NCBI RefSeq assembly: GCF_015218165.1
Contig: NZ_CP048659.1
Coordinates: 2,232,001 to 2,296,000 of the forward strand
Reading direction: 5' to 3'
DNA from: Acinetobacter piscicola
GTDB lineage: Bacteria > Pseudomonadota > Gammaproteobacteria > Pseudomonadales > Moraxellaceae
Length of the DNA stretch: 64,000 nucleotides
The notes beneath the pieces were generated by a model. That model saw only the letters and a list, made by a program, of their open reading frames with translations. It was not told where the DNA came from and ran no database searches. A program made the position numbers and the translations under genes. Position 1 is the first letter of the stretch, and each line of letters opens with the position of its first letter. Below are positions 35,758-45,149 of this stretch, piece by piece.

Positions 35758-36522
35758 TTAGATCCCGCGCCAATCGACTCGTGCGTTCCGCTCAGTCATA
35801 TAAATACGCTGTACATATTGCCCTATTGGCAAATTCAGCAACTCATTTTTATAATTTTTAACCTCTTCCGATACACTTTGCTCAGACTCAACTTCCCACG
35901 GTGTTCCATTTAAAAATAACAAGGGTGCAAGCATAGAACAGACGGCAATGTCTGCCAAACCTAAGCGGTCGCCCACCAAATAGCGACATTGATTTTCAAC
36001 AAGTTTACTATTAAGTTGTTGCGTAATTTCATCGATTTTACGTTTAGATTCAGCAACTTTTTCCACATCCAATTGATAGCTTTTTGAAACCAACGTTTTT
36101 AAAATAGGTTTGGAAAATTTTTCGAATTGGCGTAAATAACCTTTTTCACCCAACATAATCTCTAAAGGTTCATCACTGGTCGATAAAGCCTGTGCTAAAC
36201 CCCAACGGCGTACATGTAATCCCAATTCATTGGCAATCGCATTGATTTCTAATGCGTGTTGACGAAGTTGCGTATCTAAACGAAGCAAAGTATGTTCTGG
36301 ATACTGATCATCTAAATACAATGCAATTTGGGTAGAGTCGGCAATCCAGCGCTCACCATCTTTTAAAATCGGTAGTTTATTTTGCCCTGTTTTCAATTGA
36401 GCAAATGCTCGATGCACCCCAGGCATCATATTTTGTGCTACAAAATCGATTTCTTTATGATCAAGTAACCAACGTGCTTTTTCACAGTAATGCGACAAAG
36501 GAAATTGGTAAAGGGTGCGCAT
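35758..36522 (-). CDS. Glutathione S-transferase-like protein
   Basis: A 254-residue cytoplasmic protein. The thioredoxin-fold N-terminus reads TLYQFPLSHYCEKARWLLDH, with NKLPILKDGERWIADSTQIALYL giving the cis-Pro and gamma-glutamyl contact motifs. A helical C-terminal domain follows, with GDRLGLADIAVCSML as the N-capping box. The position of Ser/Cys in SHYC suggests a thiol-active site. Substrate unknown. It is divergent from the organosulfur genes. Confidence 0.8.
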   Translation of the reverse strand: MRTLYQFPLSHYCEKARWLLDHKEIDFVAQNMMPGVHRAFAQLKTGQNKLPILKDGERWIADSTQIALYLDDQYPEHTLLRLDTQLRQHALEINAIANELGLHVRRWGLAQALSTSDEPLEIMLGEKGYLRQFEKFSKPILKTLVSKSYQLDVEKVAESKRKIDEITQQLNSKLVENQCRYLVGDRLGLADIAVCSMLAPLLFLNGTPWEVESEQSVSEEVKNYKNELLNLPIGQYVQRIYMTERNARVDWRGI

Positions 36523-36899
36523 ATAATCTCCAAATTATTTTTTTAATCAAAGCTTTAGAATAATACCAAGCGATTACATCTACTTTAACTTTTCACTTAA
36601 AAAATTACAATGTACTTTTTGTTCAAAAAAATGGGCAATTATTCAAATTGTCATCATCAATTTATATGAGTTTAATCAATCTTTATTCTTAAATTGAATA
36701 TGAGTTTCTCAACGCGACCCACTTTAATCGCTTGAAATTAATTTTCATCATACTAAACAAATACTTAACTTATAATTAAAAAATATTTTTTATGCAATTT
36801 TAATTTTAAAACTTTATTCATATAAGAATAGCATAATAGTTCGTTTAATTTTTCATGCTTTTGTGCTTAGCGTTTTGATATCTATTGAAAGGTATCGAT
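36523..36899. other. Intergenic region upstream of the organosulfur gene cluster
   Basis: About 375 very AT-rich bases between divergent genes, likely holding both promoters. AAAGG at 36888-36892 serves the first oxidoreductase gene. No clear operator palindrome was found. Confidence 0.45.
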
Positions 36900-38120
36900 A
36901 TGACTCATATTAATTCAGCACAACTCGCACATCACATTGAAAATGATCAACAAGCGATTAACTCTGCTTTTCAAGTGGCTGATTTTGCATTGGTTGAAAG
37001 AAATATTCGTGATCAACAACGTATTTTGCCCGTTGATGTTATTGAGCAATTTAGTCAAAAAGGGCTAGGTGGAATTCGCATTGCAAAAAAATATGGCGGT
37101 GCTGAAGTTTCTAATAAAACTTTGGCGCATGTTTTTCGTATTTTAAGCAAAGCTGATGCAAATGTTGGACAGATTCCTCAGAATCAATTTGGTTTACTCA
37201 ATGCCATTGAAAGTATTGCAAGTGAAACGCAAAAACAGTTTATATACAGCGAAATTTTAAAAGGTAAACGCATTGCTAACGGTGGGCCTGAACGTTATAG
37301 CAAAGACACAAAAACCATCGAAACGCGTTTAAGTTTTGAAAATGGTCAGTACCTTTTAAATGGTGAAAAGTTCTATTCCACGGGTTCATATTTTGCTGAT
37401 TATTTAGCCATTCGCGCCCTCCATCCTGAAGGGCATATTGTATTAATTATTATTGATGCCAAATCTCAAGGAGTTGAAATTGTCGATGACTGGGATGGTT
37501 TTGGTCAGCGTACTACAGCGAGTGGCACAGTTCGCCTTAAAAATGTCGTGGTCAATCCTGAACTGATCATGAATGAACACGTATTAGCAGATGCAACAAA
37601 ATACCGTGGGGCCTATTCACAGCTCATCCAAGTCGCAATTGATGTCGGGATCGCAGAAGCCGCATTTGCTGAAACTATTTCTACCATTCATAAAGCACGC
37701 CCAATTGTTGATGCTAATGTCGAAAAAGCCAGTTTTGAAGCCTATACCTTACAAGAAGTTGGCAAGTTAAATGTGTTATTGGATGCTGCCATTTTACTAC
37801 TCGATGAAGCCGCTGACTATCTTGATGAACTGGATTTCCTGTCACAAAGTACTGAAACAGGTATTAGTGTAGAACAAGCCAGTAAAGCCTCAATCATCGT
37901 GGCAGAAGCTAAAGTCTATGCCAATAATGCGGCACTGATCATTTCAGAAAAATTGATCGAACTCGGTGGCAGTCGCTCAAGTTTAGAAACACATAATCTC
38001 GATCAACATTGGCGTAATGCCCGTGTTCATACCTTACATGACCCTGTGCGTTGGAAATTTTATGCAATTGGTAACTACTACTTAAATGGCATCCAAAACC
38101 AACGTCATGCATGGATTTAA
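36900..38120 (+). CDS. SfnB/DszC-type flavin-dependent oxidoreductase (acyl-CoA dehydrogenase fold), first copy
   Basis: A 406-residue protein of the acyl-CoA dehydrogenase superfamily, SfnB-like branch. It has IRIAKKYGGAEVSN near residue 55, the flavin/substrate block LNGEKFYSTGSYFADYL and the C-terminal LGGSRSSLETHNLDQHWRN followed by HTLHDPVRWK. Such enzymes use reduced flavin to oxygenate organosulfur compounds rather than acyl-CoA. The ATG at 36900 has AAAGG upstream and is preferred to an in-frame TTG at 36885. It heads a seven-gene run and is followed by a paralogue after 24 bases. Confidence 0.82.
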   Translation: MTHINSAQLAHHIENDQQAINSAFQVADFALVERNIRDQQRILPVDVIEQFSQKGLGGIRIAKKYGGAEVSNKTLAHVFRILSKADANVGQIPQNQFGLLNAIESIASETQKQFIYSEILKGKRIANGGPERYSKDTKTIETRLSFENGQYLLNGEKFYSTGSYFADYLAIRALHPEGHIVLIIIDAKSQGVEIVDDWDGFGQRTTASGTVRLKNVVVNPELIMNEHVLADATKYRGAYSQLIQVAIDVGIAEAAFAETISTIHKARPIVDANVEKASFEAYTLQEVGKLNVLLDAAILLLDEAADYLDELDFLSQSTETGISVEQASKASIIVAEAKVYANNAALIISEKLIELGGSRSSLETHNLDQHWRNARVHTLHDPVRWKFYAIGNYYLNGIQNQRHAWI

Positions 38121-38144
38121 TGGTTAAAAATCAGGGAGAATCAA

Positions 38145-39389
38145 ATGACCACATTTCAAAATATTAACAAAACTTTAGAAGCTCAAAACCAACCTTTTGG
38201 CAAAGCACACATCATCAAAACGGATGCAGAAGCGTTGGAAATTGCGCAACAACTCAGCCAACAATTTAAACAAAATGCGGTACTCCGTGATGCTAATCGT
38301 ATTTTACCTTTTGATGAAATTGAAGCCTTTAGCCAGTCTGGTTTATGGGCGATTACTGTGCCAAAACAATATGGCGGTGCTGAGGTCTCAAGTCTTACGG
38401 TTGCAAAAATCATTGCATTATTCAGCGGTGTTGATGGTTCGATTGGGCAAATTCCGCAAAACCATTTTTATGCTTTAGAAGTATTGCGCAATAATGGTAC
38501 AGAACAACAAAAGCAGAAATTTTATGCAGAGGTTCTTGCAGGTGCACGTTATGGTAATGCTTTAGCAGAATTTAAAACAAAAACGGCAGCCCAAAAGCAT
38601 ACCCAAATCACGCAAACTCAAAGTAAAAATCAGCATGGATACCTTGTAAATGGTGAAAAATTTTATTGCACAGGGAGCTTATTTGCCCATCGTATCCCGA
38701 CATTGGTGCGTGATGATCAAGAGCGTGAGTTTTTAGCCTTTATTTCATCGGATGCTCAAGGCGTACAACGCATCAATGATTGGACGGGTTTCGGGCAAAA
38801 AACTACAGGTAGTGGCACGGTTAAATTCAACCAAGTCTTTGTCGAAGCCGAAGATGTAGTTCGTTTTGATACTGCCTTTACGACTCCAACCTTAGTTGGC
38901 CCATTTGCGCAAATCATGCATGCTGCCATTGAAACAGGCATTGCCCGAGCTGCATTTGAAGAAACCATTGAACGTGTCAAAAAAGCGCGCGCTTGGATCG
39001 ATTCCAATGTTGAACGTGCTGACCAAGACCCACTGACCATTTATGAAATTGGTCGCATTGCTGCGGATGTACGTGCCAGTGAAGTTCTATTAAAACAAGC
39101 GGCTCAGTCCATAGATGCAGCCAAGCCCCATCCAACAGATGAAAACATTGCCAAAGCTTCAATTGATGTTGCAAAAGTACGTGCGCACAGCACTGAAACA
39201 GCGCTCAAAGCATCGTCAAAATTGATTGAACTTGCAGGTAGCCGCGGTAGCCAACGTACCGATGGTTTAGATCGTCATTGGCGTAATGCCCGTGTGCATA
39301 CCCTACATGATGCATCACGTTGGAAATATTATTTTATTGGGAACTATGCCTTAAACAATATCCTTCCACCACGTAGAGGGACATTGTAA
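38145..39389 (+). CDS. SfnB/DszC-type flavin-dependent oxidoreductase, second copy
   Basis: A 414-residue paralogue of the preceding gene: TVPKQYGGAEVSSLTVAK, VNGEKFYCTGSLFAHRI and RGSQRTDGLDRHWRN...HTLHDASRWKYYFIGN match block by block. AGGGAGAA precedes the ATG. Two copies in a row suggest two successive oxygenations or two substrates. The downstream monooxygenase gene overlaps its stop (TAATG). The reduced-flavin supplier is not encoded in this run. Confidence 0.83.
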   Translation: MTTFQNINKTLEAQNQPFGKAHIIKTDAEALEIAQQLSQQFKQNAVLRDANRILPFDEIEAFSQSGLWAITVPKQYGGAEVSSLTVAKIIALFSGVDGSIGQIPQNHFYALEVLRNNGTEQQKQKFYAEVLAGARYGNALAEFKTKTAAQKHTQITQTQSKNQHGYLVNGEKFYCTGSLFAHRIPTLVRDDQEREFLAFISSDAQGVQRINDWTGFGQKTTGSGTVKFNQVFVEAEDVVRFDTAFTTPTLVGPFAQIMHAAIETGIARAAFEETIERVKKARAWIDSNVERADQDPLTIYEIGRIAADVRASEVLLKQAAQSIDAAKPHPTDENIAKASIDVAKVRAHSTETALKASSKLIELAGSRGSQRTDGLDRHWRNARVHTLHDASRWKYYFIGNYALNNILPPRRGTL

Positions 39390-40837
39390 TGACGCAATTA
39401 AATCAGACTCCCGAAAATCATAACTCGAAAAAACAGATCCTACTCAATGCATTTGATATGAACTGTGTAGGTCATATCAATCATGGACTATGGACACATC
39501 CACGAGATGAATCACATCGTTTTAATGAACTGAATTATTGGACTGATCTTGCTAAAACTTTAGAAGATGGTTTATTTGATGGCTTGTTTATCGCTGATAT
39601 TACAGGAGTTTATGATGTCTATCAGCATGGCATTGATTTAACTTTAAAAGAATCGATTCAATTACCAAGCCACGATCCTTCCACCCTGATTTCGGCAATG
39701 GCAAGCATCACTCAAAATCTTGGTTTTGGTGTTACGGTGAATTTAAGTTATGAATCGCCTTATCAATTTGCACGGCGCTTTGCGAGCTTAGATCATCTTA
39801 CACAAGGTCGTATTGGTTGGAACATTGTCACAGGTTATTTAGACAGCGCCGAACGATTAATTGGTCAAAAAGGTTTAAAAGACCATGATCTACGTTATGA
39901 ACAGGCTGAGGAATTTTTAGAGCTTTGCTATAAGTTTTGGGAAGGTTCTTGGGAAAATGATGCTGTTTTAAAAGATAAAACCAATCGTATTTTCACTGAC
40001 CCTAGTAAAGTTCATCAAATTCAACATCATGGCAAGTTTTACCAAAGTGAAGGCGTATTCCAAGTTTCACCATCTCCACAACGTACGCCTGTTTTATTCC
40101 AAGCAGGTGCTTCACCACGTGGCTTGGCATTTTCAACCCGTCATGCGGAATGTGTATTTATTGGCGGTGATCAACCTGAAAAGATTAAACAGCAAGTCGA
40201 TAAAATCCGTGAATTGACGGTACAGCAAGGGCGAAATCCTGAAGATATTAAAATCTTTGTTGGTATCACCGTAGTTACGGCAGAAACTGATCAATTGGCG
40301 CAAGAAAAATTAGCAGAATATGCAAGCTATGCAAGTCCTGAAGCAGGTTTGGCTCATTTTTCAAGTTCTGTGGGTATTGATCTTTCCAAATATGCAGATG
40401 ATGAAGCCATTCCCTATCAACAAACCAATAGCATTGCGTCAGTAAATAACAAGTTTAAGGAAAATAAGATCACGCCCAATGATCTAAAAGCACAGCATAA
40501 ACTTGGTGGTCGTTATCCTTTGATCGTTGGCAGTGGTGAAACTGTAGCAAAACGCCTAATCCAACTGATTGATGAAACTGGGATTGATGGCTTTAACCTA
40601 ACACGAACTGTCGCACCTGAATCTCACCATGATTTTATTCGATTGGTGATTCCTGAACTTCAACAACGTGGCAGATTTAAAACTGAATACGCCAGCGGAA
40701 CATTAAGAAGCAAAATTTTCAATCACGGCGATCATTTAACAGCACAACACCCTGCCTCACACTTTCGATGTCAAAGCTCAACCGATAAACAAAACACCGA
40801 GCCAAATTCGGTAAATGTGCATAAGCAAAGTGCTTAA
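39389..40837 (+). CDS. NtaA/SnaA/DszA-family FMN-dependent monooxygenase
   Basis: A 482-residue bacterial luciferase-like (LLM) flavoenzyme. It shows QILLNAFDMNCVGHINHGLW, LFIADITGVYDVY, GRIGWNIVTGYLDSAER and VLFQAGASPRGLAFSTRHAE, the family's TIM-barrel and flavin signatures. Members cleave C-S or C-N bonds using reduced flavin, for example in sulfone or nitrilotriacetate breakdown. The ATG overlaps the upstream stop, so it is coupled to the second SfnB-like gene. The last 45 residues are polar and lack clear conservation. Confidence 0.87.
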   Translation: MTQLNQTPENHNSKKQILLNAFDMNCVGHINHGLWTHPRDESHRFNELNYWTDLAKTLEDGLFDGLFIADITGVYDVYQHGIDLTLKESIQLPSHDPSTLISAMASITQNLGFGVTVNLSYESPYQFARRFASLDHLTQGRIGWNIVTGYLDSAERLIGQKGLKDHDLRYEQAEEFLELCYKFWEGSWENDAVLKDKTNRIFTDPSKVHQIQHHGKFYQSEGVFQVSPSPQRTPVLFQAGASPRGLAFSTRHAECVFIGGDQPEKIKQQVDKIRELTVQQGRNPEDIKIFVGITVVTAETDQLAQEKLAEYASYASPEAGLAHFSSSVGIDLSKYADDEAIPYQQTNSIASVNNKFKENKITPNDLKAQHKLGGRYPLIVGSGETVAKRLIQLIDETGIDGFNLTRTVAPESHHDFIRLVIPELQQRGRFKTEYASGTLRSKIFNHGDHLTAQHPASHFRCQSSTDKQNTEPNSVNVHKQSA

Positions 40838-40865
40838 TTTAAATGAAATATGAGTAAGTAATGAG

Positions 40866-40955
40866 CGTTCCTTCTCCCTTTGGGAGAAGGCTAGGATGAG
40901 GGGTATTTATAAAATGAACCTCTCCCCAACCCTCTCCTTTGAGGAGAGGGAATAT
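40866..40955. repeat. Intergenic double-hairpin repeat (CTTCTCCC/CCCTCTCC type)
   Basis: Two hairpins: 40870-40890 (CCTTCTCCC with GGGAGAAGG) and 40930-40950 (CCCTCTCCT with AGGAGAGGG), joined by about 40 bases that include GATGAGGGG and CCTCTCCCCAAC. This resembles dispersed intergenic repeats in many gammaproteobacteria. A partial relative may lie at 11657-11682. It could modulate transcript level between the oxygenase and transporter genes. Confidence 0.7.
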
Positions 40956-41027
40956 CCATTATTTAAAAAACTTTAAAGCGAGTTTATACATTTTATATCG
41001 CAGATTTAACAGATTTCGGGAAACTTT

Positions 41028-41894
41028 ATGACTCAAACAAATTCTTCTATACACAATAATGCATCCAAGAATAAATTTATTATTCTCGGCATTATCATCA
41101 TCGCAGTGATTGCAGGGCTTTTCTATTGGAAGCATCATAAAAAAGCAGGCTCAGAAGAAATCACTATTGGTATTAGCCCGCCTTTTGCTGTGCCTTTACA
41201 AGTTGCTGTAGATGAAGCAAAACAAAAAGGGATTAATGTCAAACTGGTTGAATTTTCAGATTGGAATACACCCAATATTACGCTGAATCATGGCGATATT
41301 GATGCCAATTATTTCCAACACCAACCCTTTTTAAGCAATGCGCTGAAAGAAACAGGTTTTAAACTCAAACCGATTGCAACAGGTGTTGCAACCCATGTCG
41401 GTTTATATTCTAAAAAGTACAATTCTTTAGATGCCGTACCTGAAAATGCACGTGTGGTTATTCCAAATGATCCAGTGAACCAAGGTCGAGCATTGTTACT
41501 TTTACAACAAGCAAAGCTGATTACACTCAAAGATCCTGAAAATCATTTGTCTAATCTTCAAGATATTACAGCGAACCCTAAACATTTCAATTTTATTGAA
41601 GTCGAAGGTCCACAAACTGCCCGTGCCGTAGACGATGCAGACCTAGTATTTAGCTACCCGCTTTATTTACGTCTTGCTAAAACCATTGATCCAAATAAAG
41701 CACTGCTTTTGGATGACAACACTAATACCCGTTATGCCATCTTGTTTGTTGTTAAAGATGATTATGAACAAACCCATCCTGAAAAAGCCAAACAACTGAA
41801 AGAGTTTATTCACATTTACCAAACTTCAGACAAAGTTAAAAAAGCGCTGAACGATGATATTGGTGAAAAACTTTGGTTTGCAGGTTGGAAATAA
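41028..41894 (+). CDS. MetQ/NlpA-family substrate-binding protein, membrane-anchored, first copy
   Basis: A 288-residue binding protein. The mature part has IGISPPFAVPLQVAVDEAKQ, VKLVEFSDW and NARVVIPNDPVNQGRALLLL, the NlpA-type methionine/organosulfur pocket. The N-terminus has one hydrophobic segment (FIILGIIIIAVIAGLFYW) but no cysteine at its end, so it would be anchored by an uncleaved helix rather than lipid. It is followed after four bases by a paralogue and then MetN and MetI. Methionine is one possible ligand; a sulfonate or sulfone-related compound fits the upstream enzymes. Confidence 0.82.
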   Translation: MTQTNSSIHNNASKNKFIILGIIIIAVIAGLFYWKHHKKAGSEEITIGISPPFAVPLQVAVDEAKQKGINVKLVEFSDWNTPNITLNHGDIDANYFQHQPFLSNALKETGFKLKPIATGVATHVGLYSKKYNSLDAVPENARVVIPNDPVNQGRALLLLQQAKLITLKDPENHLSNLQDITANPKHFNFIEVEGPQTARAVDDADLVFSYPLYLRLAKTIDPNKALLLDDNTNTRYAILFVVKDDYEQTHPEKAKQLKEFIHIYQTSDKVKKALNDDIGEKLWFAGWK

Positions 41895-41898
41895 GATC

Positions 41899-42735
41899 AT
41901 GTCGCAAACATCTAAAGCAAATTTAAAGAAAATCCTGATTGGCGTTGCTGTCGTAGTTGTTATATTGGGTTTAGCTGCCTATCGCTATACCCAAAAGACG
42001 CAGCAAGATAACGTACTTAGCATTGGTATTAGCCCGCCTTATGCAGAGCTTTTACAAACCGTTGCTAATGAAGTTGAAAAAGATGGTATCCATGTCAAAT
42101 TGGTAGAGTTTTCAGATTGGCAAGCGCCCAATATCGCGGTTCAAAACCGAGATATTGACGCTAATTTTTTCCAACAAAGTGTATTTTTAAAAAATGCCAT
42201 TAAACAAACCAATTATGACTTGCACGCTTTTGGTATAGGTAGTGGTAGCCATGTCGGTTTATATTCAAAACAATATAAATCTTTAGATGCATTGCCACAA
42301 AATGCACGTGTGGTGATTCCAAGTGACCCTGTAAATTCTGCACGAGCACTGATTTTGCTAGATCGAGCTGGACTTATAAAAATCAAAGATGTAAATAACG
42401 AACTTTCAACCCTACAAGATATTGTATCCAATCCTAAACAATTGAAATTTTTAGAAGTTGAAGGTCCTCAAACCGCTTTGGCTTATGACGATGCAGATTT
42501 AATTTTCGGCTTTCCTCACTATTTAAATATGGCAAAAAAAGCTGATCCACATAGCGCATTATTTTTAGACCCTATTGATAAAAAATACGCCATTCTTTTT
42601 GTAACGCGTACCGATTATCAAGACCAAAATCAAAAGTTAGAAAAATTTATTCATGCTTTCCAAAATTCACAAAAAGTCCGTGAAATCTTAGATAAAGATT
42701 TCGGAAAAGATATGTGGTTTGCAGGCTGGAAATAA
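41899..42735 (+). CDS. MetQ/NlpA-family substrate-binding protein, second copy
   Basis: A 278-residue paralogue of the preceding gene. It keeps IGISPPYAELLQTVANEVE, VKLVEFSDW, NARVVIPSDPVN and the end WFAGWK. It too has a single N-terminal hydrophobic helix (ILIGVAVVVVILGLAAY) and no lipobox cysteine. The ATG at 41899 is four bases after the first copy's stop; upstream in-frame starts lie within that gene. The duplicated receptors could widen the ligand range of one transporter. Confidence 0.82.
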   Translation: MSQTSKANLKKILIGVAVVVVILGLAAYRYTQKTQQDNVLSIGISPPYAELLQTVANEVEKDGIHVKLVEFSDWQAPNIAVQNRDIDANFFQQSVFLKNAIKQTNYDLHAFGIGSGSHVGLYSKQYKSLDALPQNARVVIPSDPVNSARALILLDRAGLIKIKDVNNELSTLQDIVSNPKQLKFLEVEGPQTALAYDDADLIFGFPHYLNMAKKADPHSALFLDPIDKKYAILFVTRTDYQDQNQKLEKFIHAFQNSQKVREILDKDFGKDMWFAGWK

Positions 42736-42746
42736 GGAGAAATAAG

Positions 42747-43817
42747 ATGGTGAGTTTCGGTTCACAGGTGGATATTTCAATCCCACATATTAAAATCCGT
42801 AACTTAAATAAATATTATGACGGACAAGATCAACAGATCCATGCGCTAAAAAATATTAATCTCGATATTCCCCAAGGAAAGATTTTCGGCATCATCGGTA
42901 AAAGTGGTGCTGGGAAATCCTCACTCATTCGCACATTAAATGGTTTAGAACGTATTTCTGAAGGCAGTATTCATATTCATCAACAGAGTTTATCTGAGCT
43001 GAGTCATGCTGAACTCATTCAAACGCGACAAAAAATTGGCATGATTTTCCAGCATTTCAATCTCATGTCAGCTAAAACAGTGTGGGAAAATGTTGCACTG
43101 CCTTTGAAAATTTCAGGTGTAAATAAAGTTGAAATCGAAACACGTGTCAATGAAGTTTTAAAACTGGTTGGCTTGGAAAATAAGGCACATAACTACCCTG
43201 CTCAATTATCTGGTGGTCAAAAGCAACGTGTTGGTATTGCACGGGCACTGGTACATCACCCTGAAATTTTACTTTGTGATGAAGCCACCTCCGCACTTGA
43301 TCCTGAAAGTACTTCGGTGGTTTTAGCTTTATTGAAAAAAATCAATCGTGAACTCGGTATTACCATCGTTTTAATTACCCATGAAATGCAGGTGATTCGT
43401 GAAATCTGTGACCAAGTTGTGGTGATTGAACATGGTGAAATTGTGGAATCAGGTCAGGTCTGGTCAGTATTTTCAAAACCACAGCAAAAAATCACACAAG
43501 AACTGCTCAATCTTGAACAATTGGATTTACCCTTCCAAGTGAGTCGTGACTTACAAGAAGATTCAACACATCGCATTTTAAAACTACGTTATGAAACCGA
43601 TCCAAAGCATTCACCCGATTTAACCAAATTGTTTCAAGTTTTTGAAAGTTCAGTACATTTGTATCAAAGCCATATTGACAACATACAAGGACATTTGATT
43701 GGCACACTCATCGTGGGTATTGCTCAAACCGATCTCGATCTTGAATATTTACAAGAAAAATTAAAACATGACATCGCACAAATAGAGGGACTTGGCTATG
43801 CACGACCAACTCATTGA
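42747..43817 (+). CDS. metN: MetN-type ABC transporter ATP-binding protein
   Basis: A 356-residue ATPase. It has Walker A GKSGAGKSS (about 49-57), Q-loop FQHFNLMSAKTVWENVALPL, signature LSGGQKQRVGIARAL, Walker B ILLCDEATSALDPEST and H-loop LITHEMQVI. The C-terminal NIL domain (about residues 270-350) is the MetN regulatory domain that binds the imported substrate and inhibits transport. AAGGAGA precedes the ATG. Its end overlaps metI by 20 bases. Confidence 0.9.
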   Translation: MVSFGSQVDISIPHIKIRNLNKYYDGQDQQIHALKNINLDIPQGKIFGIIGKSGAGKSSLIRTLNGLERISEGSIHIHQQSLSELSHAELIQTRQKIGMIFQHFNLMSAKTVWENVALPLKISGVNKVEIETRVNEVLKLVGLENKAHNYPAQLSGGQKQRVGIARALVHHPEILLCDEATSALDPESTSVVLALLKKINRELGITIVLITHEMQVIREICDQVVVIEHGEIVESGQVWSVFSKPQQKITQELLNLEQLDLPFQVSRDLQEDSTHRILKLRYETDPKHSPDLTKLFQVFESSVHLYQSHIDNIQGHLIGTLIVGIAQTDLDLEYLQEKLKHDIAQIEGLGYARPTH

Positions 43818-44457
43818 TTTATTGCTCACAGGTACGATTGATACCTTAATTATGGTCGGTGTTTCTGCATTGGTTGCCTTTTTAATCGGCTTGCCTTTGG
43901 CTGTGATTTTGGTCAATACCTCTGAACAAGGCATTTATCCATCAAAAAAAATTAATCATGCTTTAGGAACTGTGATTAATATTACTCGTTCAGTGCCATT
44001 CTTAATCTTAATGGTGGCTTTAATCCCTTTGACCCGTTGGATTGTCGGTACAAGTTATGGGGTTTGGGCGGCGGTTGTTCCACTGACTTTAGCAGCAACA
44101 CCTTTCTTTGCGCGTATTGCAGAAGTGAGTTTGCGTGAAGTTGATCAGGGTTTGATTGAAGCAGCTCAAGCCATGGGATGTAACCGCAAACAAATCATTT
44201 GGCATGTCCTTCTTCCTGAAGCTTTACCAGGAATTGTCGCAGGCTTTACCGTGACCATCGTCACCATGATTAACTCCTCAGCGATTGCAGGTGCAATTGG
44301 TGCAGGTGGTTTGGGTGATATTGCCTATCGTTATGGCTACCAACGTTTTGACATGCAAATAATGGTTGCAGTGATTGTCGTATTAGTCGCGCTGGTCATG
44401 TTGGTTCAAGCGTTTGGGGATCATTTGGCGGGTCAGTTGGATAAAAGGAAGGTTTGA
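43798..44457 (+). CDS. metI: MetI-type ABC transporter permease
   Basis: A 219-residue permease with five or six membrane segments and the cytoplasmic coupling (EAA) loop EAAQAMGCNRKQIIWHVLLPEALPG. It forms the channel for the binding proteins and MetN encoded just upstream. The ATG at 43798 follows AGAGGGA and lies within the end of metN. The next TTG upstream at 43792 is not needed. A terminator-like hairpin follows the stop. Confidence 0.9.
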   Translation: MHDQLIDLLLTGTIDTLIMVGVSALVAFLIGLPLAVILVNTSEQGIYPSKKINHALGTVINITRSVPFLILMVALIPLTRWIVGTSYGVWAAVVPLTLAATPFFARIAEVSLREVDQGLIEAAQAMGCNRKQIIWHVLLPEALPGIVAGFTVTIVTMINSSAIAGAIGAGGLGDIAYRYGYQRFDMQIMVAVIVVLVALVMLVQAFGDHLAGQLDKRKV

Positions 44458-44464
44458 TTTTAGA

Positions 44465-44512
44465 TTGCTCATCTATTTGTTTAAAGATACATTAGATGAG
44501 CAACTATTTTGA
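44465..44512 (+). terminator. Hairpin after metI
   Basis: TTGCTCATCTA and TAGATGAGCAA form an 11-base perfect stem with a 17-base loop, followed by CTATTTTG. The T-run is short, so termination may be moderate. Confidence 0.6.
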
Positions 44513-44650
44513 TTAAAAAATAACGCAATCTTTGAATATAAATGACGATTACCCTATTCAAATAGGTTTCTCCTCCTTATACAGACAATGATTTATATGC
44601 AACGGATTTATTAGATCGAGTTTGTCAGTTAACATAAAAGATAAACGTGA

Positions 44651-45025
44651 TCATTCATCAATATTTCCCGTTGAGTTTTTGATGATCGGCTCTAAATAAT
44701 AGTTCAGCAAATCCAATTTCGAATCATCTAAATGTGTTTTGATTTGATCAACAACCTCAATAAATTCAGCCAACGGAATCACTTTTAAAAGCTTCAAATA
44801 ATATTGATCAGATGCATGCGGAAGTGTTTGTAAATAATATTCCAAAATCGCCTTACGTTCGAATTTCTTCCATGTATCACTAGCAATTAAAAAATAGGCA
44901 ATATAATAATCTTTGGCACTGATTGGGTAATGCTCAAAAAGCCACTGCAAACGTGAAGAACGCTCTACTTTGCGAAACTCCAATTTTATTTGTTCGATGT
45001 ATTCCTGCAAATTGAAAGTCGCCAT
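44651..45025 (-). CDS. Hypothetical soluble protein
   Basis: A 124-residue, charged, helical-looking protein with no signal peptide or membrane segment. Features include EYIEQIKLEFRKVERS and repeated YY pairs (KDYYIAYF, EYYLQTL, DQYYLKLL). No family is recognised. It is convergent with the metI end and divergent from ychF, so it stands alone. Confidence 0.6.
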   Translation of the reverse strand: MATFNLQEYIEQIKLEFRKVERSSRLQWLFEHYPISAKDYYIAYFLIASDTWKKFERKAILEYYLQTLPHASDQYYLKLLKVIPLAEFIEVVDQIKTHLDDSKLDLLNYYLEPIIKNSTGNIDE

Positions 45026-45149
45026 TTTTATATACGCAGCCCTGTGTCATTTTTTGAATGCTTTAAATCTTAAGTCTTAGACCTGACTTTGTCATGGCTT
45101 TCATGTAAAATCATCCACAATTTTTAGATAACACTTTGTGAGTCATTTC

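Noticed and set aside
44476..44650. Possible small gene between metI and the 44651 gene
   Set aside because: No start codon with a ribosome-binding site and no convincing frame; the stretch is explained by the hairpin and AT-rich spacer.
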